The notes under the pieces: generated by a model
Database searches by the model: none
What the model saw: the letters and a program-made list of their open reading frames with translations, nothing else
Told to the model about the DNA's origin: nothing
Made by a program: the position numbers and the translations under genes
Shown here: piece after piece, positions 54,655 to 63,910 of the stretch
Layout: the number at the start of each line of letters is the position of its first letter
Numbering within the stretch: position 1 is the stretch's first letter
Origin: Vibrio sp. RE86
GTDB lineage: Bacteria; Pseudomonadota; Gammaproteobacteria; Enterobacterales; Vibrionaceae
Direction: 5' to 3'
Assembly: GCF_013114545.1 (NCBI RefSeq)
Contig: NZ_VTXI01000011.1
Coordinates: forward strand, 84,502-148,501
DNA length: 64,000 nt

Positions 54655-56022
54655 TTATTGATTAAGGGTGGGAAGAATCCGACTTAACTTATCGAGGGTT
54701 TCTTGGTATTCGGCGTCGCATTCGCTATCCGCAACAAGTCCGCCGCCAGCCCAAACATGCAGCTTTCCTTGCTCGGCGACGAGTGTTCTAATCGTAATGC
54801 TAGTATCCATCTGCCCGTGGCGACTGATGTAGCCAATGCTTCCACAATATGCGCTGCGGCGGTGCGGCTCGAGTTCTTCTATAATTTCCATCGCGCGAAT
54901 CTTAGGTGCGCCGGTAATCGAGCCTCCTGGGAACGAAGCACGAAGCAGATCTGCAGGGGTATGTTGCTCATCAAGTTCTGCTCGAATGGTACTCACCAAG
55001 TGGTGCACGGCTGGAAAGCTTTCGATATCAAACAATTTAGGCACATGAACGGTGCCGGGTTTCGCAACTCGACCGACATCATTTCGCAGCAAATCGACAA
55101 TCATTAGATTCTCTGCTTGATCTTTTTCTGCGTTAGCCAGATCGACTGCCGCTTGTTGATCAAGCTCGAGATCGTTATGGCGAGGACGAGTTCCTTTAAT
55201 CGGCTTAGTTTCGATTTGACGATCTTTTACCTGCAAAAAGCGCTCTGGAGAAACACTGATGATCGCACCTAGTTCAGTACGAACAAATGCTGAAAAAGGC
55301 CCTTGATTCACTTGCTCGAGCATTTGATACGCTTGCCATTCACTTCCTTGATAATCGGCATTGAAGCGCTGCGCGAGATTAATTTGGTAGCAGTCACCAG
55401 ATTTTAGGTACTCTTGCACCTGTGCAAACTTATCTGCGTAATTGGCTTTGGTCATGTTTGACTGCCAATCACTGGTCAAAGAAAATTCGAAATTGCTTTT
55501 AGCCGATTGACTCGTTAACCAATGACAGTGATCTTCTACTTCTTCACCGACGATGAACGCCTGCTCTGTTTTGTGATCAACGACCAGCGCCCAGTTATAA
55601 AGCCCAACAGCCATATCGGGCGTGGCGAGATCATGCTCAGCCAATGATGGCATACGTTCAACTCGGCGGCCTAAATCATAAGAAAAGTAACCCAATGCGC
55701 CACCAACAAATGGCAGATCACCTTTGTATTCGAAGTCAGGTAGTTGCTGTGATTGCAGTTGCTTGAGAAGAGTGAATGGATCTTCAAGTGAGACTTGCTG
55801 ACCTTGCTTAGTGACGATCTTGGACTCATTGCCGAGGGTCGTAATTGTGGCAACAGGGTTCGCAACAAGCACGTCAAAACGACTATCGATATGAGTTCGA
55901 CTCGGAGAGCGCAGTAACATGGCCCAAGGAAGCGACTCAACGTTAGAAAAATGTTGAATAGCAAGCTCAGGATGGTAGCTGATCGGTTTGATTTCTAAGC
56001 GATTTGGCGTGATGTTATTCAT
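54655..56022 (-). CDS. pabB: Aminodeoxychorismate synthase component I
   Basis: 455 residues from ATG 56022 (MNNITPNRLEIKPISYH); a TTG at 56040 is also in frame. Chorismate-binding fold with SPERFLQV, IKGTRPRH, IVDLLRNDVGRVA, PGGSITGAPKIRAME and AGGGLVADSE. The motif PIKGTRPRH carries the lysine that distinguishes PabB (covalent mechanism) from TrpE, which has PIAGTRRR at 15871-17433. Makes ADC for folate with PabA, which is not in this window. Confidence 0.93.
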   Translation of the reverse strand: MNNITPNRLEIKPISYHPELAIQHFSNVESLPWAMLLRSPSRTHIDSRFDVLVANPVATITTLGNESKIVTKQGQQVSLEDPFTLLKQLQSQQLPDFEYKGDLPFVGGALGYFSYDLGRRVERMPSLAEHDLATPDMAVGLYNWALVVDHKTEQAFIVGEEVEDHCHWLTSQSAKSNFEFSLTSDWQSNMTKANYADKFAQVQEYLKSGDCYQINLAQRFNADYQGSEWQAYQMLEQVNQGPFSAFVRTELGAIISVSPERFLQVKDRQIETKPIKGTRPRHNDLELDQQAAVDLANAEKDQAENLMIVDLLRNDVGRVAKPGTVHVPKLFDIESFPAVHHLVSTIRAELDEQHTPADLLRASFPGGSITGAPKIRAMEIIEELEPHRRSAYCGSIGYISRHGQMDTSITIRTLVAEQGKLHVWAGGGLVADSECDAEYQETLDKLSRILPTLNQ

Positions 56023-56191
56023 TTGTTTAATTTGTGACAAAGAGATCGTTGATTCCGTGGCGTGTTGAGGAAAGCAAGAGTATCATATTGGCATCAAAGG
56101 TCGCTACATCAGTGTTTTGCAAATATAACAGCAAATAAGCAAACGATTGTGTAGGGCTACAAAAGGAAGCAAAAATATAACGAGGCATGCA

Positions 56192-57709
56192 ATGACCGTA
56201 ATTCGCCAGCAGGATGTCATCAGCAGTGTGGCTGATGCGCTTCAATACATTTCTTACTACCACCCATTAGACTTTGTTCAAGCCCTAGAGAAAGCCTACC
56301 ACCGTGAAGAGAGCCAAGCGGCAAAAGACGCGATTGCTCAAATCCTAATTAACTCGCGTATGTCAGCGGAAGGACATCGTCCTATCTGTCAAGATACGGG
56401 CATTGTGACCTGTTTCGTTAACGTTGGTATGGGTGTTCAATGGGACTCTACCGACTTAACGGTTCAGCAGATGGTTGATGAAGGTGTTCGTCAAGCTTAC
56501 ACCAACCCAGACAACCCACTGCGTGCATCGGTATTGATGGATCCAGCGGGCAAGCGTATTAACACGAAAGACAATACGCCAGCGGTTGTACACATCAACA
56601 TGGTTCCGGGTAACGAGGTTGAGATTCAAATCGCAGCGAAAGGTGGCGGTTCAGAGAACAAGACCAAAATGGTTATGCTTAACCCATCAGATGATGTCGC
56701 AGAATGGGTAGAAAAAACATTACCAACAATGGGTGCCGGTTGGTGTCCACCAGGTATGCTGGGTATAGGTATCGGTGGTACAGCGGAGAAAGCGGCAGTA
56801 CTGGCGAAAGAATCTCTAATGGAACATATCGATATTCAAGAGCTTATCGATCGTGGCCCTGAAAACGCAGAAGAAGAGCTTCGTTTAGATATCTTTAATC
56901 GCGTGAACAAGCTGGGTATCGGTGCACAAGGTCTAGGTGGTCTTACTACGGTTGTCGATGTGAAAATCAAAACAGCGCCGACTCACGCAGCGTCTAAGCC
57001 TGTATGTTTAATTCCAAACTGTGCAGCGACTCGCCACGTTCACTTCACGTTGGACGGCACAGGTCCTGCTGACTTAACTCCACCAAAACTGGAAGAGTGG
57101 CCAGATATTACTTGGGAAGCGGGTGCGAATACGCGCCGTGTTAATCTAGACGAAGTGACTCAAGCTGATGTTGAGCAGTGGAAGACAGGTGAAACGGTTC
57201 TCCTAACGGGTAAGATCCTGACTGGTCGTGATGCTGCGCATAAACGAATCCAAACTATGCTGCAAAACGGCGAAGGCCTGCCAGCTGGTGTCGACTTCAA
57301 AGGCAAGTTTATTTACTACGTAGGTCCAGTTGATGCTGTGGGTGACGAAGCGGTAGGCCCTGCTGGCCCAACAACGTCAACACGTATGGATAAATTCACC
57401 GACATGATGCTAGAAGAAACAGGCATCATGGGCATGATCGGTAAAGCGGAACGTGGTCCTGCGACGGTTGAGTCAATCAAGAAACACAAAGCGGTTTACT
57501 TGATGGCGGTAGGTGGTGCGGCTTACCTTGTTGCTAAAGCGATTAAGAAAGCCCGCGTGGTCGCTTTTGAAGACCTAGGCATGGAAGCAATCTACGAGTT
57601 TGAAGTGGAAGACATGCCAGTGACTGTGGCGGTAGACTCTGAAGGTGCAAACGCACACCAGATTGGCCCAGATACTTGGAAAGTGAAAATTCAAGAGATG
57701 GAAGGTTAA
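56192..57709 (+). CDS. Class I fumarate hydratase (oxygen-labile, [4Fe-4S])
   Basis: 505 residues from ATG 56192 (MTVIRQQDVI), six bases after GAGG. Cluster cysteines expected in PICQDTGIVTCF and CLIPNCAATRHVHF. The alpha and beta parts are fused in one chain, as in FumA/FumB, with the beta portion from about residue 330 (LTGKILTGRDAAHKR, GPTTSTRMDKFTD). Catalyses fumarate to malate. FumA or FumB cannot be told apart. The malic enzyme at 31338 uses the product. Confidence 0.93.
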   Translation: MTVIRQQDVISSVADALQYISYYHPLDFVQALEKAYHREESQAAKDAIAQILINSRMSAEGHRPICQDTGIVTCFVNVGMGVQWDSTDLTVQQMVDEGVRQAYTNPDNPLRASVLMDPAGKRINTKDNTPAVVHINMVPGNEVEIQIAAKGGGSENKTKMVMLNPSDDVAEWVEKTLPTMGAGWCPPGMLGIGIGGTAEKAAVLAKESLMEHIDIQELIDRGPENAEEELRLDIFNRVNKLGIGAQGLGGLTTVVDVKIKTAPTHAASKPVCLIPNCAATRHVHFTLDGTGPADLTPPKLEEWPDITWEAGANTRRVNLDEVTQADVEQWKTGETVLLTGKILTGRDAAHKRIQTMLQNGEGLPAGVDFKGKFIYYVGPVDAVGDEAVGPAGPTTSTRMDKFTDMMLEETGIMGMIGKAERGPATVESIKKHKAVYLMAVGGAAYLVAKAIKKARVVAFEDLGMEAIYEFEVEDMPVTVAVDSEGANAHQIGPDTWKVKIQEMEG

Positions 57710-57769
57710 TCTTTAGCCGCTTTGTTAATTTTGTGAGAAATCACTGATTTAATTAGCATATATTTGACG

Positions 57770-57799
57770 AAGGTGGAGCAAAAGCTGCACCTTTTGTTT
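57770..57799 (+). terminator. Probable terminator after fumarase gene
   Basis: AAGGTG pairs with CACCTT with a mismatch inside and AGC/GCT near the loop; TTTTGTTT follows. Confidence 0.65.
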
Positions 57800-57844
57800 A
57801 TATACTCTAATCTAAGAATTTAAATTTTAGCGTCAGGAGCAACA

Positions 57845-58030
57845 ATGCCTCGTTTTATCCAGATTTTGCAGATCATTATTGCTGCAGTTATCGGTGCCTT
57901 TGTAGGTTATGACCTCATTCTTCATGGCATCAGTATTTTCGACGAGAAATACGTCACCATCACTTGTGCTCTGTTTGTCTTGATTGAGATTGCACTGTTT
58001 GTCATCTACAAGTTGATTGAAGACGATTAA
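57845..58030 (+). CDS. Unknown 61-residue membrane protein
   Basis: Two hydrophobic helices (about 5-25 and 37-56), acidic end (LIEDD). AGGAG stands seven bases upstream. Terminated at 58053. No family recognised; probably a small inner-membrane protein. Confidence 0.65.
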   Translation: MPRFIQILQIIIAAVIGAFVGYDLILHGISIFDEKYVTITCALFVLIEIALFVIYKLIEDD

Positions 58031-58052
58031 CTTGCAGAGTTCGATTGTTATT

Positions 58053-58082
58053 AAGCCCCTGATTTATATCAGGGGCTTTTTC
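58053..58082 (+). terminator. Terminator after small membrane protein gene
   Basis: AAGCCCCTGA pairs with TCAGGGGCTT and is followed by TTTC. Confidence 0.92.
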
Positions 58083-58146
58083 GTTCATATAAGATTAATA
58101 TTACACTCGGTAAGCTACTTATGATTTGATAACAAAGAGATTGTGA

Positions 58147-59523
58147 ATGAAGCAGATTACGCAAGAAGTGAATGATTTAATTAATCGCAGCATGGACTCG
58201 CACGTTCGTGTCGCGGTCACCGGCCTTTCAAGGGCGGGTAAAACGGCTTTTATTAGTTCGTTGGTTAACCAACTCCTTCATACTTCAACACATCACAATT
58301 TGCCGCTGTTTTCTGCTGCTCGCGATCATCGCTTGATTGGCGCGAAACGTGAACCACAGACCAATATGCTGGTGCCAAGGTTCGCGTATGACGAGGCGAT
58401 GGAACAGGTACATGCTGAACCTCCGCAATGGCCTGAGCCGACTCGTGATGTAAGCGAAATCCGATTAGCGATTAAATACCGACCGAAGAAGAAAACCAAG
58501 AAACTGTTCAGTAGTACTTCAACGCTGCATATCGACATCATCGATTATCCGGGGGAGTGGCTGCTTGACCTTCCTTTGCTTGATATGAGTTATGAGCAGT
58601 GGTCACAAAGTCAGTTTGATGCGTTAAAAGGAGTGCGCAAAGAGTTAGCCCAACCGTGGTTAGCAAAGTTAGCTGAGCTTGAATTAAGTGCGCCACTGGA
58701 TGAAAAAGCGCTAGAGTCGTGTGCTAAGTCGTATACCGAGTTTCTGTATGCATGCAAAGAGGCTGGTTTGCACTGGGTTCAGCCTGGTCGTTTTGTTCTC
58801 CCTGGCGAACTGGAAGGGGCGCCTGTATTACAGTTCTTCCCTTGTCAGCAACACGAAGGCGCGAAGCCTGCGAAAGATTCAAACATTGGAATGCTAAAGG
58901 CTCGTTACCATGAGTACCAACAAAAAGTCGTTAAGGCGTTTTACAAACACCATTTTTCAACGTTTGATCGCCAAATCGTACTGGTCGATTGCCTACAGCC
59001 ACTTAATGCTGGCCATGAATCGTTCCATGATATGCGCAATGCTCTAGAGCAAATCATGCACAGTTTTCGATATGGTCGGAGCAACCTTCTTAAACGGGTG
59101 TTCGCTCCTCGTATTGATAAGGTACTCTTTGCGGCGACGAAAGCTGACCATGTAACGCCTGAGCAGCACCCAAATTTAGTGTCGCTTTTGCAGCAAATGG
59201 TGCATCCTGCTTGGCAAAATGCCTCTTATGACAACATAGAAATGAACTGTATGACGATTGCTTCGATTCAAGCGACTCAAGCAGGTTTTATTACTAAAGG
59301 CGATCAGTCTTATCCAGCATTACAAGGTGTGACATTAGATGAAACGCCTTTAACGATCTTTCCTGGAGAGGTACCGAAAAAACTCCCTTCACAAGAGTAT
59401 TGGCAAGGCGAAGGGTTTGAGTTTTCAGCGTTTAGGCCGAGGCAAGGTTCATCTGATGAGCCATTGCCCCATATCCGAATGGATAAAGCGTTGGAGTATT
59501 TAATCGGAGATAAGCTGAAATGA
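58147..59523 (+). CDS. ycjX: YcjX family P-loop NTPase (DUF463)
   Basis: 458 residues. Walker [11 protein letters not shown] at residues 24-33, then [12 protein letters not shown] as a switch II/Walker B-like region and ATKADHV as a base-recognition element, suggesting a GTP-binding fold. In E. coli ycjX-ycjF lie in the phage-shock neighbourhood. It overlaps ycjF by four bases (ATGA), implying translational coupling. Confidence 0.9.
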   Translation: MKQITQEVNDLINRSMDSHVRVAVTGLSRAGKTAFISSLVNQLLHTSTHHNLPLFSAARDHRLIGAKREPQTNMLVPRFAYDEAMEQVHAEPPQWPEPTRDVSEIRLAIKYRPKKKTKKLFSSTSTLHIDIIDYPGEWLLDLPLLDMSYEQWSQSQFDALKGVRKELAQPWLAKLAELELSAPLDEKALESCAKSYTEFLYACKEAGLHWVQPGRFVLPGELEGAPVLQFFPCQQHEGAKPAKDSNIGMLKARYHEYQQKVVKAFYKHHFSTFDRQIVLVDCLQPLNAGHESFHDMRNALEQIMHSFRYGRSNLLKRVFAPRIDKVLFAATKADHVTPEQHPNLVSLLQQMVHPAWQNASYDNIEMNCMTIASIQATQAGFITKGDQSYPALQGVTLDETPLTIFPGEVPKKLPSQEYWQGEGFEFSAFRPRQGSSDEPLPHIRMDKALEYLIGDKLK

Positions 59524-60569
59524 TAGATAGAGAACCGTCCAAACTAAAACAAAAACAGGTATTCAGCGAAAGCTTACAGCAAGCACCAAACGTCAAAGAG
59601 CCTGAGCTAACGGCACAAATGCACTTCGAAGAGCAAGAGTCGTTTATACCAGTCGAGATTGAACAAGACGACAGTGAAACGAAAGCGGAAGAAAACTTAA
59701 CTCAAGTGATTCGCCCTAAAAGTGGGTCGAGGTGGCTAGCGACAGGATTAGTGAGCGCATTTGCTGGTCTAGTCGGCTGGCAAACGGTAGATAGCGTCGT
59801 GACTGCAATCCAAACAGCCGATTGGTTAGCATTAGGTTGGGCTGGATTTATTTCAACAGTCGCAATGCTAGGTCTTGGTGCGATTGGCAAAGAGCTATTC
59901 AAACTTAAGCGGCTCAAAAACCATTTTAGTGTTCAAGAGCAAAGTGAGGCACTACTTGAATCAAACAGTGTCGGTCAAGGCAAAGCATTTTGTGAGGCGA
60001 TCGCGAAAGAGTCCGGGGTGAAAAGCACATCACCAAGTTATGACCGATGGGTGAATAGTATTAATCCGGCGCATAGCGATGCCGAAGTGCTTGATATGTA
60101 CGACGCGATGGTGGTTGCAGAGCAAGACAAAGCGGCAACCAAAGTGGTGTCTCAGCATGCGACGGAATCGGCGGCATTGGTTGCGATTAGCCCACTGGCA
60201 TCTGCTGACATGTTGCTGGTGGCGTGGCGAAACTTCAAAATGATAGATAACTTGGCGGATATCTACGGGGTTGAGTTAGGCTATTGGTCGCGCTTGAAGC
60301 TGTTTAAGGCGACATTGATCAACATGGCAGCAGCGGGTGCAAGCGAACTCGCGATTGATGCAAGCATGGATTTAATGTCGATGGATCTTGCAGGCAAGGT
60401 GTCGGCGAGGGCTGGGCAAGGTTTAGGTGTGGGCATTTTAACCGCGCGATTAGGGCTAAAATCGATGGCTCTGTTAAGACCGATTCCATGGCACTCTGAG
60501 CGTCAAGTAAAACTGGGTGCAATCCGTAAACAAATCGTTGAAAAAGTCGTCGCTATAACAGTCAAATAG
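59520..60569 (+). CDS. ycjF: YcjF family (TIGR01620) membrane protein
   Basis: 349 residues. A charged N-terminal segment, then helices around 70-90 and 97-118 ([40 protein letters not shown]), and a C-terminal helical part with [25 protein letters not shown]. Conserved partner of YcjX in gamma-proteobacteria; function uncertain. tyrR follows after 100 bases. Confidence 0.9.
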   Translation: MIDREPSKLKQKQVFSESLQQAPNVKEPELTAQMHFEEQESFIPVEIEQDDSETKAEENLTQVIRPKSGSRWLATGLVSAFAGLVGWQTVDSVVTAIQTADWLALGWAGFISTVAMLGLGAIGKELFKLKRLKNHFSVQEQSEALLESNSVGQGKAFCEAIAKESGVKSTSPSYDRWVNSINPAHSDAEVLDMYDAMVVAEQDKAATKVVSQHATESAALVAISPLASADMLLVAWRNFKMIDNLADIYGVELGYWSRLKLFKATLINMAAAGASELAIDASMDLMSMDLAGKVSARAGQGLGVGILTARLGLKSMALLRPIPWHSERQVKLGAIRKQIVEKVVAITVK

Positions 60570-60631
60570 TGCGAATGTGAAACAAGTAATGTCGCTGTGC
60601 TTGACGGGGATCTAGGCTTAGGAGAAACTAC

Positions 60632-60649
60632 TGTCAACTTTTCGTGACA
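60632..60649. promoter_or_regulatory. Candidate TyrR-type box upstream of tyrR
   Basis: TGTCAA-N6-GTGACA resembles the TyrR box (TGTAAA-N6-TTTACA), matching 9 of the 12 fixed bases, and is palindromic at its ends. It ends 20 bases before the GTG start of tyrR. Confidence 0.3.
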
Positions 60650-60669
60650 CCTTAGTTAGGAACAAATCC

Positions 60670-62214
60670 GTGCGTCTAGAAGTTTCCTGTGAAGACAGAC
60701 TTGGTCTGACTCGTGAATTACTCGATATTCTTGCTTCCAAAAACATCGATCTCCGTGGTATCGAAATTGATGTAACGGGGATCATCTACCTTAATTGTCC
60801 TGATATAGATTTTGATACGTTCAGCGAACTTATGGCTGAAATTCGTCGAATATCAGGTGTCAAAGACGTGCGTAAAATTCAGTTTATGCCGATCGAACGT
60901 CACAACAATGAACTGCTGTCACTGCTAAATAACCTCCCTGAACCTGTACTCGCGATTGATCTTAAAGGTCACGTTGATATGGCGAATCAGGCAGCCTTAA
61001 CGTTGTTTAGTCACGATGAAAGCGAGATGATTGGCAATCAAATCAGTGCGCTACTACCGAGCTTCAACTTCGCTAAATGGGCCGAAGGAACCATTACTCG
61101 TCAACGTGAAGAGATTGTCATCGGCGGTTTGGACTACATGATGGAAATCATGCCTGTCTATATCACCAATGAAGCCGACGAGTCTGTGCTCGCAAGCACT
61201 GTAATGATCATTCGTAATACTCAAGAAAGACCGACGTTCGATGACTTACTGCCGCTGCATAACAATCTAGGCTTTGAACATTTCGTGGGTGTGTCAAACC
61301 GTCACAAGGCGTTAATGAGCCAAGCGAAGAAGCTTTCGATGCTTGACCAGCCACTGTTAATACAGGGTGAGACGGGCACAGGTAAAGAGATGTTGGCGCG
61401 TGCATGCCACAATCGTTCACACCGAGCTTCAAACCCGTTTTTGGTGTTAAGTTGTGCATCCATGCCGGATGATGTCGCTGAAACAGAATTATTTGGTCAT
61501 GCCCCTGGTTCGTTCAACCATGAGCAAGGTCATAAAGGTATTTTTGAGCAAGCGAACGGCGGTACCGTTTTCCTAGATGAAATCGGGGAGATGAGCCCGC
61601 ATCTGCAGATCAAATTACTGCGCCTGTTGCAAGATGGTCGTTTTCGCCGAGTAGGGGAGGAGGACGAATTTCATGTTGATGTTCGAGTGATCGCATCTAC
61701 TCGTCATCACCTCGCAGACTTAGCTGAATCTGGTACTTTCCGTGAAGATTTGTTCTATCGTTTGAATGTTTTAACGTTACAGATCCCACCATTACGCGAG
61801 CGTTCAAATGACATTGCACCATTGCTAGAGCTGTTCACTGCCAAATATGTCACTCAACTAGGTATCACAAAGCCTAAGATTTCAGATGACTTAATTGATC
61901 AATTGGTCAGCTATCAGTGGCCAGGTAACATGCGTCAGTTAGAGAATATGGTTCTTCGTGCCTTGACTGAACTTGAGAGTGACGAGCTTACGGCTGAGTT
62001 GTTCCACCTTCCTCAGCTTGAAACTGCGTCATCAAATGGCCCGACATTGAACTTAGATGGTTCGCTTGATGAGATCATGAAAGACTATGAATCCCAAGTG
62101 TTAGACCGACTGTATCAGTCATTCCCATCGAGCCGAAAACTGGCGAAAAGGTTGAACGTTTCTCACACATCAGTGGCAAACAAACTTCGTGAATACGGGA
62201 TTCGAAAAAACTGA
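60670..62214 (+). CDS. tyrR: Transcriptional regulator TyrR
   Basis: 514 residues from GTG 60670, eight bases after AGGA. N-terminal ACT domain (1-70, RLEVSCEDRLGLTRELLDIL), PAS domain (about 80-190), AAA+ central domain with Walker A GETGTGKEM and Walker B GGTVFLDEIGE, and a C-terminal helix-turn-helix (SRKLAKRLNVSHTSVANKLREYG). The sigma-54 contact motif GAFTGA is replaced by APGSFNHE, as is expected for TyrR, which works with sigma-70. Regulates aromatic amino-acid genes, likely including the permease at 47040. Confidence 0.95.
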   Translation: MRLEVSCEDRLGLTRELLDILASKNIDLRGIEIDVTGIIYLNCPDIDFDTFSELMAEIRRISGVKDVRKIQFMPIERHNNELLSLLNNLPEPVLAIDLKGHVDMANQAALTLFSHDESEMIGNQISALLPSFNFAKWAEGTITRQREEIVIGGLDYMMEIMPVYITNEADESVLASTVMIIRNTQERPTFDDLLPLHNNLGFEHFVGVSNRHKALMSQAKKLSMLDQPLLIQGETGTGKEMLARACHNRSHRASNPFLVLSCASMPDDVAETELFGHAPGSFNHEQGHKGIFEQANGGTVFLDEIGEMSPHLQIKLLRLLQDGRFRRVGEEDEFHVDVRVIASTRHHLADLAESGTFREDLFYRLNVLTLQIPPLRERSNDIAPLLELFTAKYVTQLGITKPKISDDLIDQLVSYQWPGNMRQLENMVLRALTELESDELTAELFHLPQLETASSNGPTLNLDGSLDEIMKDYESQVLDRLYQSFPSSRKLAKRLNVSHTSVANKLREYGIRKN

Positions 62215-62792
62215 TGCAACGACTAAGCACGCCAACTCAGGTCTATGAAACAGACGAAGATATCGTCATTCGTACCGCAGAACCCACAGACGGAAAGCTC
62301 ATTTCTGACTACTTCATCGCGAATAGAGAGCACCTAAAAGAATGGGAGCCAAAGCGAGAAGACGCTTTTTTTACCGAAGCAGGCTGGACGCAGCGTTTGA
62401 TTAAGTTAAATGAACTGCATCGAATGGGTTTAGGCTATTACATTCTTATCATAGACAAACAGAGTAACGAAATGCTCGGTACTGTCTCATTTAGCAACTT
62501 ATCTCGCTTTCCTTTTCATGCCTGCAGCATAGGGTACTCTCTAGCAAGTAACGCTCAGGGGAGAGGTGTGATGACACGAGCGGTAAAGCTTGCTGTTAAT
62601 TACATGTTTACCATCCAAAATATGCACAGAATTATGGCTAGCTACATGCCACGCAACAAGCGAAGCGAGTCGGTACTTCAAAGAGTTGGATTTGTGAAAG
62701 AAGGTTTTGCTAAAAATTACCTTTTGATCAATGGCCAGTGGGAAGATCATAACCTGACTGCTCTAATGAACCCAGAATGGAAGGACGTGTGA
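62214..62792 (+). CDS. GNAT family N-acetyltransferase (RimJ/RimL-like)
   Basis: 192 residues. Starts one base into the tyrR stop (TGATG). GNAT core: EDIVIRTAEPTDGKLISDYF, ILIIDKQSNEMLGTVSFSNL, the acetyl-CoA loop SLASNAQGRGVMTRAV, and NKRSESVLQRVGFVKEGFAKNY. Family members acetylate the N-termini of ribosomal proteins; the substrate here is not known. Linked to the HD gene by a four-base overlap. Confidence 0.85.
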   Translation: MQRLSTPTQVYETDEDIVIRTAEPTDGKLISDYFIANREHLKEWEPKREDAFFTEAGWTQRLIKLNELHRMGLGYYILIIDKQSNEMLGTVSFSNLSRFPFHACSIGYSLASNAQGRGVMTRAVKLAVNYMFTIQNMHRIMASYMPRNKRSESVLQRVGFVKEGFAKNYLLINGQWEDHNLTALMNPEWKDV

Positions 62793-63382
62793 CTGTGGAA
62801 CGATTGAACAAACAACTTGAGCTACTTATGGAGCTTGATCAGCTGAAGTCTGTGCTACGCAGAACACGAGTAAAAAGTGCTGACAGGCGTTTGGAAAACA
62901 GTGCTGAGCATAGCTGGCACGTTGCTCTGATGGCTATTTTGATGGAAGAGCATGCAAACGAACCGGTTAACATTGCTCGCGTGGTCAAAATGTTACTTAT
63001 CCATGATGTTGTTGAAATTGATGCAGGGGATACGTTTGTCTATGACACGGCGGCTTCGAAGCAACAAGAGGCTAAAGAGCTTGAAGCTGCGAACCGCCTT
63101 TTTGGGATGTTGCCTGAGGATCAAGGCAAGGAGCTGTTGGAGCTCTGGCTTGAGTTCGAATCTGCGCAAACTGCCGATGCAAAATTTGGCAAAGCATTAG
63201 ATCGAATCATCCCTATGTTGTTGAATTATTATAACCAAGGGCAAAGTTGGAAAGAGCACGGAGTATCGCGTACTCAGGCTTTAACGGTAAACCAGAAGAT
63301 TGAATTTGGCTCACAAGCATTGTGGGAAAAAGCGCAACAAATTATTGAAGAAGCCACCGCAAATGGTTGGCTAAAAGCATAG
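62789..63382 (+). CDS. HD-domain hydrolase (YfbR/HDDC2-like)
   Basis: 197 residues from GTG 62789, which overlaps the previous stop as GTGA; GTG 62795 and ATG 62777 are alternatives. Metal-binding HD residues: NSAEHSWHVALMA (H in 'EHSWH'), LLIHDVVEIDAGD (HD), and D161-equivalent in FGKALDRIIPMLLN. The family includes 5'-nucleotidases acting on deoxynucleoside monophosphates. Cytoplasmic. Operon with tyrR and the acetyltransferase is likely. Confidence 0.85.
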   Translation: MTVERLNKQLELLMELDQLKSVLRRTRVKSADRRLENSAEHSWHVALMAILMEEHANEPVNIARVVKMLLIHDVVEIDAGDTFVYDTAASKQQEAKELEAANRLFGMLPEDQGKELLELWLEFESAQTADAKFGKALDRIIPMLLNYYNQGQSWKEHGVSRTQALTVNQKIEFGSQALWEKAQQIIEEATANGWLKA

Positions 63383-63400
63383 GCTTTAAGAGGGTATCGA

Positions 63401-63874
63401 ATGTCGTACTTACCTTTGGATGAATACCAAAGAAAATGGATTTTTACTCACCAATCAATGCCAGTGCCAGAGGCTGATTTAGAGGCTATTAAGCCAATGG
63501 ATCAAGCACGAGCCTCTCAGCTTTGGAAAGAAAACATTAGTGCGCAAAGCCCTGACGCAGATCGTTTGAGCTCTGGCGATTGGCCAATGAATGAGTCAAA
63601 TTGGAAAGAGACCATTGATTGGATGGCAGCATGGGAATCGGATGATGAATCGCTTCCAGAGGAGCTGCTTAATTTCATTGATTGGCAAGATGACGTGACA
63701 GTCTACTTCTGTTATGAAAAGTACAATGTTATCGAAACCAAGTGGTCGATATTCAAAAAGCATTGGAAGAATTTTCTGTTTTACGATGATGGGCCAATTT
63801 TAATTGGCAGACGCAGGAGCGAGGCGTTATGGTTTGATACCGAAGGGAATGTCAAACTTGGTCACCGTAAATAG
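63401..63874 (+). CDS. DUF2947 family protein
   Basis: 157 residues, acidic and Trp-rich (KWIFTHQSMPVPEADL, WPMNESNWKETIDWMAAWES, VYFCYEKYNVIETKW). Matches DUF2947, a family of unknown function found in Vibrio. It follows the HD gene by 18 bases and ends the tyrR-linked cluster at the terminator at 63879. Confidence 0.8.
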   Translation: MSYLPLDEYQRKWIFTHQSMPVPEADLEAIKPMDQARASQLWKENISAQSPDADRLSSGDWPMNESNWKETIDWMAAWESDDESLPEELLNFIDWQDDVTVYFCYEKYNVIETKWSIFKKHWKNFLFYDDGPILIGRRRSEALWFDTEGNVKLGHRK

Positions 63875-63878
63875 TAAT

Positions 63879-63905
63879 AAAAGCAGCATAGAGCTGCTTT
63901 TTTAT
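63879..63905 (+). terminator. Terminator after DUF2947 gene
   Basis: GCAGC pairs with GCTGC, flanked by AAAA and TTTTTT. Confidence 0.88.
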
Positions 63906-63910
63906 TTTCA

